Of a stretch of 64,000 nucleotides of DNA, positions 13,220-23,694 are shown in pieces (the first letter of the stretch is position 1; every line of letters starts with the position of its first letter). A program made the translations under genes and the position numbers. A model generated the notes under the pieces. The model was not told where the DNA came from, searched no databases, and saw only the letters and a program-made list of their open reading frames with translations. Origin of the DNA: Ephemerocybe angulata (Eukaryota > Basidiomycota > Agaricomycetes > Agaricales > Psathyrellaceae); NCBI GenBank assembly GCA_013368325.1, contig JAACJK010000017.1, positions 62,001 to 126,000 on the forward strand, read 5' to 3'.

Positions 13220-13861
13220 ATGCCTATCCTGAGCGCCGATACATCCCCTCAGACACCGATCCTCTACTCTCCTTCGCGGAGGCTAATGATCACGACGCCA
13301 ACGCCCGAACACGACGCACAAACCACCATTCTCCGTACGGACCCTACAGCAAGGCGATACCTCCCAAGCCACCTCCCTGAGGCCATGACTATCGACGAGG
13401 CACGCGAGCGTCGAGAATCCCGAGCTAAGGACCCAAGCATCCTAGACCTCAACGTCCTTGTCCAGCAGGAAGTCGACGGTCCGTACATCGAACTTGCAGG
13501 CTCGCTCGGTATTTCAAAGATATACAAGTACCAGCGCTCGTGCGAAATCGGCATACTCGTTGCGACGAAGTATCACGGCCAAGGTTTCGCGTCGGAAATC
13601 TTCTTCACAGTTTGGACATACCTGTTTGAGGAATTGAAGCTGCACAGGGTCTCGCTTGAGACGGCTATGGCGAACGCGCCCATGCGAGGGTGGCTGGAGA
13701 AGGTGGCTGGAGTCGTTCAGGAGGGGATGAGGAGAGAGTGCTGGACCGATAATGAGGGCGGGTGGATCGATGTGGCGAGCTATGCAGTTTTGGATTGGGA
13801 ATGGAGGGAGCGAGTGAAAGGACGATTAGAGGCTAGGATCGGACTCGAAAACAGTAAATAG
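13220..13861 (+). CDS. GNAT-family N-acetyltransferase
   Basis: This is a 213-aa intronless protein of the GCN5-related acetyltransferase fold, expected to transfer acetyl from acetyl-CoA to an amine. The substrate cannot be told from sequence. The acetyl-CoA pyrophosphate-binding motif A is visible as EIGILVATKYHGQGFASE at about residues 110-128, with the expected strand before and helix after it. Upstream residues ELAGSLGISKIY match strand beta-4. Downstream LKLHRVSLETAMANAPMRGW matches motif B, where the usual N-x-x-S appears as ANAPMRGWLEK. The start ATG at 13220 sits in ATACCCACCATGC and precedes the first family-like residues. An in-frame ATG at 13094 is possible but its extension looks unlike protein. 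Confidence 0.75.
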   Translation: MPILSADTSPQTPILYSPSRRLMITTPTPEHDAQTTILRTDPTARRYLPSHLPEAMTIDEARERRESRAKDPSILDLNVLVQQEVDGPYIELAGSLGISKIYKYQRSCEIGILVATKYHGQGFASEIFFTVWTYLFEELKLHRVSLETAMANAPMRGWLEKVAGVVQEGMRRECWTDNEGGWIDVASYAVLDWEWRERVKGRLEARIGLENSK

Positions 13862-13884
13862 AACTAGATGTTACGGTACCGATT

Positions 13885-14319
13885 ATGTTGGATCCCCGCT
13901 CTTGTGATGCAATATGCAGGAAGGAAAGCCCGCCTAACTGTTGCTCGGTCCCGAGTCAAACAGTTCGAGCAACGTGGAAGAACGAGAACGAGCAAATGTC
14001 GGATTCCATGCAGCTGGACGAGGCATGGGACGACCGCGCTTGCTTATACACATCCCTGGTACCACTGCAATTTGAATACCATTGGGTTGGTCCCCCCTTC
14101 AACGTGGCATGGCCGCAAGTTACAACCGGGAACGGACAACACATGCTTCCGGAAGGAGATTGCTACGCATTGGAGTTCTGGCCTCCCATGGCTGAGGCTT
14201 CCGCCGCTGAGAGGAGAGTGGATGTTGTAGCATGTTTGAGAGAACGGGAGAAGAGATGTTTTGGCCAGAGGAGATTCAGAGACCCGCATATGTCGCTTTG
14301 GTTGAGGAGTAGACGATGA
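13885..14319 (+). CDS. possible small hypothetical protein
   Basis: This is an open frame of 144 codons just downstream of the GNAT gene, with a second ATG at 13996. The stretch with PLQFEYHWVGPPFNVAWPQV and YALEFWPPMAEASAAERR has plausible composition. I recognise no family, and other frames overlap it on both strands. It may be chance, a short lineage-specific gene, or one exon of a longer one. Confidence 0.2.
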   Translation: MLDPRSCDAICRKESPPNCCSVPSQTVRATWKNENEQMSDSMQLDEAWDDRACLYTSLVPLQFEYHWVGPPFNVAWPQVTTGNGQHMLPEGDCYALEFWPPMAEASAAERRVDVVACLREREKRCFGQRRFRDPHMSLWLRSRR

Positions 14320-14905
14320 GTCTTGTATGTCAAGGCCAAAGAGCTAACGGGATGGGCTGCGTGGACCAGGTCGGACCAGGGTTTAATTCCTGGTATTCGT
14401 AGCAGGGCACCGCCGTAGAAAGAGGTGATGATGGTTCGATGGAAGAGACAATTTCCACCCCAAACCGATCCCTTTCTGCCAGGAAGTCCCACGATCACGA
14501 GTCCTCTTAGTGCCGATAAGATAAGATCCCTTCATCGAGAGCAAGATAGGAGTTGCGGGGCCAGGGTGAGCTATATAGTAACCTTCTTCAAGATGCCGCA
14601 GCACGATTTCTCGTTGTAACAGTGGTATTTCGCATCGCGCGCCCTGTGACAAGGCGGGAGTGCGCAGATTTCGCACACGAAAGGTTGCCAATCTCGAGGA
14701 GGAAGAAAGAATCTGTATTGTTACCTCATGGACCCAGGACCTATGCATGGTACATGAGTTTCAAGTCCGAAAAAGTGATTACATGCCGAGAAGCACACGA
14801 ATGCTACATGACGTCCACCATCCGGCATGATGCTGCGGACAAAGATAGTAGCACCAATAAAAGGGCACTAGTGGTAAATTTATCAAGCTCATAGCCTCAT
14901 ACAAC

Positions 14906-15812
14906 ATGGACATTCTCGTCAACACCACAATAGCGACCACAGAACGCTTCGCCACCTCCACTGACGGAACCCAAATCTTCGCAAAGGCGGTGGGAGGACC
15001 CGCGGCTCCCGAGCATTGTGTTCGTCCACGGGTTTGCTCTCAGCGCTCTGGTATGGACTAGTATTCTACATGAGAAGAAGCTCTTAAAATACTTTCAAAT
15101 GGTAAGTGGGCTTCAAGGACTTGTACTCGACCTCTCTCTATCCATGCCGCTAAATGCTTCCTCTATAGATTGCGTATGACCTTCGTGGATTCGCAAGAAG
15201 TGACAAGCCACGCACTGCCTCTGACTATAGTTCACAGCTTGTGGCAGACGACTTCATTGCGGTCGCAAAGGCGTTTAACGCTACAAAGCCATTATTTGTA
15301 GGTTGATCAGTACCAACTTCCTCTTCCTCACCTGAAACGACGATCATTGATGTATCACTAATTACAGGAGTCTCGGAGGTAGGCGATATGACATCGCCGA
15401 TTAGCTCCTTAGCTCACGACCCACTTCGTTAAGATCCTATGCTTCAGATATTCTTCAACATTATGGAACCGCCGCTCTATCCGGTATTGTGTGCACAGCT
15501 TCGCTCCCCTACAGCTCCGACGCAATAAGCAACCCCGACACTCAATCGGCCACCCTCCCCGGCTTCGTCGATCTCTCAAACTCTACCCTCGCCCTTTCAA
15601 GTCGCATCGAATTCACACGCACGCTCTTCAACGAGCCTGATCGCGTACCTACAGAAGTCCCCTAGATCTGGAGTTGGATGGGAAGTACAATATTCGTCGA
15701 TCCGGCAGTAGTGCCCTTAGTCGGCGGAGGTCGGGGCTCAGAATACAAGTAATCTCGAGGAGGCCGCCCGGAAAGGCCTGCCTTTATTCGTGTTGACAGG
15801 GGAGGCGGATAA
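14906..15812 (+). pseudogene. alpha/beta-hydrolase pseudogene, 5' part
   Basis: This resembles the paralogue at 35198 and the fungal alpha/beta-hydrolase fold family. It starts MDILVNTTIATTERFATSTD and contains VFVHGFALSALVW, IAYDLRGFARSDKPR and LQHYGTAALSGI in order. The 11-nt exon 15368-15378 encodes the nucleophile elbow (WSRG or WSLG type) as in the paralogue. The gene is dead. There is a one-base frameshift near 14998, a lost splice donor after the Gly-Trp codons (TG then AT at 15306), an in-frame TAG at 15663-15665 and another frameshift near 15740. The reading frame stops matching at GEAD plus two bases (15812), where the outer element begins. The missing 3' end is at 34564-34725. Confidence 0.85.
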
Positions 15813-15858
15813 CATCATACAAAAAGCGGATCGCATTTCTGGTAGATATGGGCAGAAA
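15813..15858 (+). repeat. left terminal inverted repeat of outer element
   Basis: It begins CATCATACAAAAAGCGG, then continues through GCATTT, GG and GATATG. It matches the reverse complement of 34518-34563 at about four in five positions, allowing a one-base gap near the inner side. Confidence 0.75.
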
Positions 15859-16030
15859 TGGGTACCGATATGCATTTCTGTTGAGCACTGCAGAAATGGG
15901 GTAGATCCAATATCTGCTGTGCTCAGCAGAAATGTAGTCGATATCAGATCTGCTGAGTGAAACAGAAATGTAGCCGGGATCAGAACTGCTGGCCTCAGCA
16001 TATCTGCTAGTCGGATCATTTCTGCAGCTG
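15833..16030. repeat. left subterminal CAGAAATG/CATTTCTG array
   Basis: Seven or so copies of CAGAAATG or its complement CATTTCTG, mixed with CAGATCTG and TATCTGCT variants, occur in 200 bp in both orientations. Similar words recur inside the right end (34220-34460). Subterminal arrays of this kind are typical of transposase-binding regions of DNA transposons. Confidence 0.65.
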
Positions 16031-16298
16031 TTCCCAGATGCGCAGTAGTACACAGAACCGTGGCCGTACAAGCCCATTGATCCCAGGGGGAACCATGTTG
16101 ATTAAGTACTACATGCTAGACATCAAGTGTACGGTAACGAGTCCGTCGCGAAGCGTCCGATTTAACAAGGGGGTTATGGGTGGGAGAAAGTACAAGTGAG
16201 TCCAAGTGCGAAGCGTCCATCGATCTCAAAGGGACGGAATAGAGAAAGAAGCCGACTCCAAAGCAGAAGAGGAGCAAAGATATACGAAGAAAGAAAAG
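16031..16298. other. left arm of outer element, non-coding
   Basis: This lies between the subterminal array and the stop of the DUF6698-like gene. The word GAAGCGTCC occurs twice (near 16148 and 16208). No gene is seen. Confidence 0.5.
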
Positions 16299-17479
16299 CT
16301 AAGAATGACTGGCAACGGACGAAGCACGATTGGTTCCAGCTCGGGGAGGAAGAACACGGGATGGAGGGCGCGGCGGGCCTTTCGACTTGCGCACCGACGC
16401 AGGTACAGGTCTGGAGGAGCCAGCCGGCTGCGAAGCCTGGGTCGGTACAGGCGGAGGAGCACCCCAGGATGGCGTAGCGTGAAGGATGGGCCGCTTCGAG
16501 CGAGGAGGTTCGGATACCTGACGGTCCTTACGTTTCAGGGACGAAGGCGACAGTCCGGTGTTGTTGTCGTACTCGTGCACCCTGAACGGACTTCGAGCTT
16601 CGAGGATTTGGGCCGACGGTTGTTGCTGGATGTGAGGGGAGGCCGGAGGCGAGGGCGTGCGCTTAACCGGATAGAATGGACCTTCGCCTTCGTCATCGTC
16701 CGAGTGAAGTTCGTCCCAGCTCACCGGTCTGTCTTCTATCGGAACTAATGCCCATAAACGTTCCTGATGCAGAGTTGGTCAGTGAGTATTATGGTTGAGC
16801 ATTGGTCGCATACTCACCTGCCTCTGAGCGAGTGTGACGTCCCAGGGATGCTTGGAACCGAAGGCAGCGACGATCCGCACCTCACGTGTGAGATCGCGCG
16901 CCTTGAGATAGTTACCAGCCTTCTCAGCATTGCAGCTTGAGACGAAAAGGTTTTTGACGGCGGGGTTCATGTTGAGATAGTCCCCAAATCTCGTGGGAGC
17001 CTATCAAAGTAAGAATGAGCTCGGGACCCTGGTACAAAAGGCGAGACTGACCTTTTGAGCTGTGGCCTTCGTTACGCGCGAGGCATCATTCCCGCCAGAG
17101 CTACTGCCTGGGGGAGTCTTGGGCAAAGGAATGTGCACGCGAGCTGGGTGCGGGGAACGAGCATGTGAGTTCGATCCGCCGGAACGTGGTGGAGTCGCAG
17201 TGGGTCGACGAGACCCGCTGTTCGAAGAGCCAAAGCGAGTCGGTTCTTCTGCAGCGTATCGAGGGTGTTTGTGCTTCGAAGCTGAGCCACTGAAGGATAG
17301 TTGAGTATCGGTGTATTGCAGTTAGGATATCAACTTACGGTGTCTCGTAGAAGTCGTCGTCGCCATGGTCATGGGTCGATTGCTGCTGGTGACGAGGCGT
17401 GGGGCTGCGAAGTCCAAAGATCAATACAATAGAGTTGCGTACTTCAGAAAAGCATCTTACGGTTGAGACTGGTCTTCTG

Positions 17480-17714
17480 CAGGTGTGCGTCTCTCTTCAC
17501 GTTGATGCTCCCCAGCCTCCCCTTCACGTCGACGCTCCCCAGCCTCCCTTTCACGTTGATGCTCCTCACGTAGACGCTCCTCACGTTGACGCTCCCGATG
17601 TCGACGCTCCTGACGTCGACGCTCCTCAGCCTCCCCTTCACGTTGACTCTCCTCGCGTAGACGGTCCTCACGTTGACGGTCCTCATGTTGACGCTCCTCC
17701 GCCTCCCCTTCACG
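17480..17714 (-). repeat. charged Arg/Glu coding repeat
   Basis: Within the DUF6698-like gene, short units of the type CGTGAGGAG/CGTCAACGTGAA repeat imperfectly. In the gene's frame they encode strings such as REGEAEERRQERRHRERQ and LREEHQREREAGERR, predicted to form a long charged helix. On the plus strand the same DNA reads as a repeated HVDAP pattern, which is only the complement. Confidence 0.65.
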
Positions 17715-19329
17715 TCAATGAGCCACCTCAGGCTGAGGTAAACGACGATGGGGCGCCCGGTCAGCCTCAGCCATGTGCCTGCCCTGTCGTCCATGGGCTT
17801 GGGGTGCAGGAGAGCGCCGACTAAAGAGCGATGTTGATTAGAGGGTGAACGACTGCGAGATGAGACGCACCGTTGATCGTTCTGATCCTCAGGCTGAGCC
17901 GCAGCAGCTCTGGCAGCACGCTGGCGTCGAATCCGTTCGACTGGGTCGTCATCCTTGTCCGCTTCTGGGCGATTTTGACGTCCCCTGCCCTTTGGGCCTC
18001 GTGTCAGGTCCACGACCTCGCTGGAAACTGTACTCAGAGATATGATCGAAGCCTAGAAGGGAATGCACCTACCGATTAAGCCAAGCAAGTGTTTCGGCTG
18101 TCCAAGCTTCATCCTCATCGAGGAGGCGACGCATGTACTGATAGAAATCATCAAAACAGAAAGAACCATCTACTACTGACCACTGCGGCATCGATGATGC
18201 AGAGACACGAAGCTACGAAAGATACCGAGAGTGAGCATGGAGGACAACTTTGACTAGAAGGACGACGTACCTGGACGACCACATAGCAGAGAATCTGCTT
18301 CGTAATCTTGGTTATCTGATGCTTCACGGCGGTTGAGGGGTTCTTCGATGTGGAATCACCACCGTACGTGGCAGAGGAGCCAACGCACAGCAGGTTGCAT
18401 GCCTATTACGGCTCAACCGTTCAGCGTACATTCAATGGTTGTGAATACACGTACCCGTGTGATGAGCGGAGACTGGAAGAGTCCTTCTTCTTCGTTCTCA
18501 GGATTGTACTGGTGGCCAAACGGATACATGAGTGCCGGCCATCTCCCAGCGGTGATTGGGATTCGCCCGGCATCACGATCGGCCTCAAACTTCCTGCACA
18601 ATAACATCAGTGCCGGCGTCGTGGATGGGGCAGGCTGCGGGGTATAACTCACTCATGGTCACTGTCAAAGAGTGCAATGTACTGTAACGGGCACAAGAGG
18701 CGTCCAAATGTGAGGCTCCTAAACCCACGGAGACTCTTATCGCTGATGGAGAGAATCCGAGGTTCATACAGGTCGTTAAGCGGGTCTTCGAGAACAAGGC
18801 CAGATCCTGCAGCGGTCTTCATCGTTCTCGTATGCGCTTCGCGACCGCCATCTGCTGCCTTGTCAAGCTGTTGAAGTGAGCCCATACACCTCGAAACGAA
18901 TCACTGATGGGGAGGTCACCAAGGAGCAAAAGTACGTGAAGAGCTCAAGATCCAAGCGAAGAAGGTTCCGTGCGGTTGAGTGCAGGCGTGGAATCACGCC
19001 TTTCAGATCCTCGTAAGCTGTGTGATCCTCATCGGTGTACCTTCTGTATGTTAGAAAGAATCTAAAGCACCAACGAATGCATGCTTACTCGCCAAACTCC
19101 GGGCTGGGAATGTTGAGACCGCAGCTGATCATTCTTGAGGGCAGAAGGTAAGGATGTACGAGCATAGGGATAATGCGAGCCTTAAGCGAGTATCGATGGA
19201 CGACCTCGCAATCGGACCTGAAATGGCGTTAGGCGGGGTAATCTAAAGTACGAGAATGAGCATATAGACGTACTTTGGCCCTTTTGCAATCATCTCCCTC
19301 AAACCCTCTGCTAAACATGCGACGTGCTG

Positions 19330-19378
19330 AAAAAACCAAATAACCCTGTTTTAAATAATGTCTATCGACAGGGATCCG
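19330..19378 (+). repeat. left terminal inverted repeat of inner element
   Basis: It reads AACCAAATAACC, then CTGTTTTAAATAATG, then CTATCGACAGGGATCC. The reverse complement of 27800-27846 gives AACCGAATGACC, CTTGTTTTAAATAATT and CTATCGACAGATCC. Identity is high, with a few substitutions and a one-base difference at the outer end. Confidence 0.8.
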
Positions 19379-19720
19379 CTTTAAAGACCACAATATTTAA
19401 AGACTTGCCTGGTAAATTTGCTACAGCTCTGGCCGGCAATGCTTGCACCCGTCCGACCGGCTTTAAAGACCACAGTATTTAAATACTCGGATAATTACGC
19501 TCACACACACACGCTACGGCTCCGCCCGCAATACTGGCACCTCGATTTAAAGACTCGCTTTAAAGACTAGTCCGCTATTTAAAGGTCACACAACAGTTCT
19601 GCTTTCTGGGGTCTTTAAAGAGTGCATTCTTTACCAAAGGGCTCGAGTATTTAAATAGTCGATTTATTAGAAATGATGGTATAGTATATAAAGAAATCAC
19701 AGTATTTAAAGAGTTTGGAA
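19349..19720. repeat. left subterminal TTTAAA array of inner element
   Basis: About eleven copies of YTTTAAAR-type words (CTTTAAAG, ATTTAAAT, ATTTAAAG) are spread over 370 bp, several in the form CTTTAAAGAC or AGTATTTAAA. The palindromic core suggests dimeric protein binding. The same words recur in the right end. Confidence 0.8.
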
Positions 19721-19723
19721 TAC

Positions 19724-22012
19724 CTACTTACTTCCCTCTCCCTCACCGTCACTGCTCTCCGGCTTATAGTCAACGATAGTTCCATCCTCAAGCTCATACG
19801 CCCACCCCTTAAACTTCTTCTTCTGCGTTGGCTTCTTCGATTTCCTGCCGGTTGCATTTGATGACCCTTTTTCCCCCCGCCGATTGCCGCCCCTCTGAGT
19901 CGCCTCCTTTTCCACAGTGCGCATTGAATTAGACGTGGGTTTTTTCGGCCCTTCCGCCTCAATCCGCGACCGGAGTTTTCGGGGACCCTCGTCACTTGGC
20001 GCTGCGTCCGATGCCTTTCGTTTGCCATTGTTGATCGGGGTAGGGTTGGCCTCAGGCGAGCAGTGTCGTGAGGCGGGAGCTGGGGATGTATGATGGATAG
20101 ACCGAGGGCTCGGAGGCTGTGAAGCGTGAGGGGTTGGTGTTCCCGGGAGCTCCAAAGGGGTCGAGGCGGGAGCTGGGGATGTATGGTGGGTAGACCGAGG
20201 GCTCGGAGGCTGCGAAGCGTGAGGGGGCGGTGTTCCCTGGAGCTCCAAGGGAGTCGGGGATATTTGACCTTGAGGTGTGTTACCCAGTTTTAGTGCCTCG
20301 CACGCAGCAAGAAGCACTTTCTCGTCCTCAGGGGTCGCCAGCTTCAACGAAGTGTCGACCTCATCGTCCTGATACTCATCGCCGGCCGTCTGTTCTTCTT
20401 CGAGATGGGCATTGTGACTCAAACGGCGCCTTACAATCTCGTTTCGGGTGCGGAAGCGAAATGGGGTATCGGAGCCTTGCAGCTTGATGATCATCTCTGC
20501 AAGGTCCATCGTCTCGCGTACACTGGTTGGCCTGATTGTACTCGGTAACGGGTACTTCTCGAGATCAATATAGACGTCAGGGTGGGTGATGATATCATGG
20601 AGAGGGATCGAGACCATTTCTGGCTCTGACGGCCATGTTTGATCTTTGAATTTGTGAGTATGGAGTCTCTGCACAGAGGAATATAGACCGGCTTACCCCA
20701 CAGCTCGTTGAAGTATTGAGTAAAGTACCCTTGTAGCTGTGCCCCGCTAACTGCCAGCAAATCTACTGATGGGAAAATGGGAGCACCGGTCGTGTCAGTG
20801 GGTAGCTTCGCACTTGGTTCCGGGCACCCTAACGCGAGGAGTTAACTATGTATAATGATCGAGCAAAGCAAATATGACGTACGTGGTAGGAGACGATCGG
20901 CAAGAACTCGCCACTCATCCACCTGTTGCTCGTTATCATCCGGAACAAAGGACAAAGCCTGGTCGGTCAAAGCATCATATCCCGTGTGAGCTCTGCCGGG
21001 GCATGACGTCAGAAATAAAGCCATTAAAGTACAACAGGAAGGTAAACGCACATGCCAGACGTGAGAGATCCATCACTTCGGCGCAAGGCAAAGCCAAATT
21101 TGATGAGTACCGAGCCCAAGTTTTTACGCGCACACATTTCTCGGAACGCCTCGGTCATTATGAAAGGAAAGTACTCCTGATTTCTATCTCGCAGAAGTAT
21201 AAGTATATTGGGTGTGGCATAAGAACTAGAACAACGCACTCTTCAACGTCCGAGGCAAATGACTCTTCTTGCAAATTCCACGCGTCCTTTTCATCATCTG
21301 TAAGTCCGTTCCACAAGTTCGCAATCGCAACGTTGCGCAGGGCACCACCGGAGAGTCGTTTCGACCGATCGACCTTTTCTTGCTCGATAGCACCGAGCCG
21401 TTTGACCTCGTCTTCTATTTCCAAAAGGTGGGCGTCGATCCAGTGGTCCCGAGCCGGGTAATGACCTTTCAAAATTACAAATGCGCGTCGTATAGCCTTG
21501 TGTATCCGCTCGACGTCTTGCGCAGATCCAGGGAGGGGCGCGACGGGTGTTGCTATTCCTGGAGTGCGTTGGGCCGGTGCTGTTAACGTGTGCTTTCTGA
21601 CGTATACTTGGTGATATTTATTTGTAAAGAACGCCATGATTTGCTTAAAATACAGTCAGCTACAGCAGGTAAATGTGATTGCACGAGTCTGACTTACATC
21701 GATCCAAAACTTGAGCTGTTTTCCGCGTTCGAGGGATGCTTGTTCGTCGTTCTCGTCTACGGGAAGGGGTGGCACACACTGAGAGAATGCCTCGGACTCC
21801 TCAAGTATTCGTTTGGCCTCGCTTTTCTTCCACTTCGTGTGTTTGGTTGTGAACCCTTTGGCGTCGCGGTTCTGAGAGTCTATCCATTGATACATGGAAG
21901 TGGCAGCAGAGTCGAGCACAGAAAGCTGAGACGGCGTAAACGTGTTGTTGCGGCGACCGCGCCCAGAACCCTTCTTCGGCTTCTGGTCATGAAGAGGTGA
22001 AACAGTACTCAT
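19724..22012 (-). CDS. inner-element accessory protein, unknown family
   Basis: Six exons (22012-21698, 21643-21240, 21183-21052, 20992-20883, 20828-20697, 20643-19724) join in frame with introns of 53-59 nt. The protein, about 670 aa, starts MSTVSPLHDQKPKKGSGRGR. Its N-terminal half is mixed alpha-helical with a conserved look (MYQWIDSQNRDAKGF, RRAFVILKGHYPARDHWID, NLWNGLTDDEKDAWN, MTEAFREMCARKNLGS). Its C-terminal half is disordered, with two tandem 31-residue units built on TPLELQGTPPPHASQPPSPR, then basic clusters (KRKASD, KKPTQKKKFKGW) and an acidic end. I do not recognise the family. It sits in the element in the place an accessory gene would take, divergent from the small VIDLT gene. 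A nuclear or DNA-binding helper role is only a guess. Confidence 0.75.
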
Positions 22013-22376
22013 TGTGGAGGAAGTCTGGGGTGTTGGAGCGAATCAGTGTAGTACGAGCAAAACGAGCAAATTCTGAGGCCTTATATATTGGAGATGTCTA
22101 GCCACACTCATTGTCCCATTCTCACAATGGGATGACAATGGATCCTGATTGTAAACGACTGCTTTGACCAAAGCGTGCAGCGCGCATTTCGCGTTTAACA
22201 ATGCTTGATCAAAGCGCGTGCAAAGCACGTCTCAGACGTTCGGGTCAGCACAGCCCAACCGCAATGTTTGTTTCGCAATACGCACTTATGAGGAGTATAT
22301 ATAGAGCAGGCGAAAGTGTCTGAGGTAGCCATACACCTGTCTCCCCAACTTACTGTCTCCACAAGTGTCTCCACCA
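22013..22376. promoter_or_regulatory. divergent promoter region of inner element
   Basis: This is a 364-bp head-to-head region between the minus-strand accessory gene and the plus-strand small gene. TATA-like words point both ways: TATATATAGAG near 22295 for the plus gene, and CTTATATATTGG near 22080 for the minus gene. Two copies of GAYCAAAGCG are followed by GC-rich words (22167-22215). Confidence 0.5.
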
Positions 22377-22929
22377 ATGCCTCCCGCTGTTCCCCGGAGT
22401 CTCGAATATCAGATCCTTGATGGATTTGTGATTAAACGGCTTCCTTCAGCTGGATCGTGCCCTGCAGGAGGTCAGCATATTTACAAGCTCTCTATGGGTC
22501 GAGATCATCCCTCTGCATATGGGCAGCGTAGCATCTATGTACGTGCATCAGTAGCGTTAGACTCTGATGATCGACCCCCACTAACGACCACTTACCTGGT
22601 AGTGCACTGCTCGTCGGTGTCACAATGAAGGGCCCATGCTGACGGAGACGCAACGCGAAGCAATCCGTCCAATGGTGCATCAGGCGGCCGAACTGATCAA
22701 AGCCATCCGCACAATTGTTGAAACCCCAGCGCCAGCCACAGCAAAAACTCGATCCCCAGCCAAGTCCGCAGGGTCGAACTGTACCTCCAGTACCACACCA
22801 GCCAAGTCTCAATCTCTAAAGCGCAAGTCTTCAACCAATACGAAAGAAAGTGCGCGCAAGAAGCAGCGCAATGCGGCTACGCCGAGCGGCGAAGTAATCG
22901 ATCTGACGGGTCCTGAGTACTGCGCCTGA
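22377..22929 (+). CDS. small inner-element protein with a VIDLT SUMO-interaction-like motif
   Basis: Two exons (22377-22538 and 22603-22929) with a 64-nt GTACGT..TAG intron give 162 aa. The start ATG follows CCACCA. The N-terminal part (MPPAVPRSLEYQILDG, GSCPAGGQHIYKLS, then CTARRCHNEG) has a few cysteines. The middle is helical (LTETQREAIRPMVHQAAELI). The C-terminal third is Ser/Thr/Lys-rich with bipartite basic clusters (LKRKSS, RKKQRN). It ends with EVIDLTGPEYCA, a classic hydrophobic-x-Asp-Leu-Thr SUMO-interaction type. I know no family for it. Nuclear localisation and SUMO binding are inferences from motifs. Confidence 0.7.
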
Positions 22930-23694
22930 ATGGGCGTTGAGTTAGATAGTACTGTATTACTTGTATTAGCCTTATCTCTGCTGTGTCTCTGCTGTGCTTT
23001 ATTGTAATAGACCGGTATCATATATTTCGGCACAACGCGGCATCTCGGAATTAGCCATGTACTGTATCTCGGCAGGCTTGCCGGGCCTGTGGCTTTTATG
23101 ATGACATGCGTGGCCCGGTTTCACCACCACCTGCTACCATTGTGCTCTGCGAAACAACGACCCAACAACGACCCTCATGCTATCGATTGAAGTTGGCTTG
23201 AATGACATGGGCTTTTGCACTGGGCACCCGCTCTCGGCTCCGCATTGACCAAGCACTCTCGGCTGTGCGTTGACCAAGCACACCGCTCAGCGCTTGATAG
23301 ATGGTCCCACTAGGCTGAGAAACAACGACCTCGGTGAACCATTGTGGCTTTGTGGTCATCTCAGACCTTGCGACGCTTTGTAGGCAACGTCACCTCCAAG
23401 ACCTTTGGGCTATGGCTTGAATGTCATGGTAATCTGCGCCGCTGCGTTGGCCAAGCACACCGCAGCCCGCTCAGCGCCCAATGGCCGTGCCACTACCTTA
23501 GGGATCTCTTTGTTCAGCATCGCGCCTCCCAATTCTACGCGCTTAGTCCGCATTGTCTGGTAGGTCACAAGTGGGGCAGCGGGCTTTGTGTATTATGGTA
23601 TCGCATTATTGTAAAGTATTTAATCGCTTAATCTTCCTTCGGACACTCAACGTCCATTCACCCAAACCCTGGAAGTCCACTCCTCACATCGACC
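22930..23694. other. spacer upstream of the KDZ gene
   Basis: This 765-bp region has recurring words TTGACCAAGCAC or TTGGCCAAGCAC (near 23246, 23270 and 23448), ACAACGACC (near 23156, 23166 and 23325) and CGCTCAGCGC (near 23286 and 23470). It probably contains the 3' end of the small gene and the promoter of the transposase gene. No reading frame is supported. Confidence 0.5.

Noticed and set aside
14340..14410. A possible tRNA T-arm (GGTTTAATTC between CCAGG and CCTGG)
   Set aside because: No matching acceptor, D or anticodon arms at the right distances, and the T-loop consensus is poor.
17444..17824. A plus-strand HVDAP-repeat protein
   Set aside because: It is the complement of the Arg/Glu-rich repeat in the minus-strand DUF6698-like gene, which fits the splice structure.
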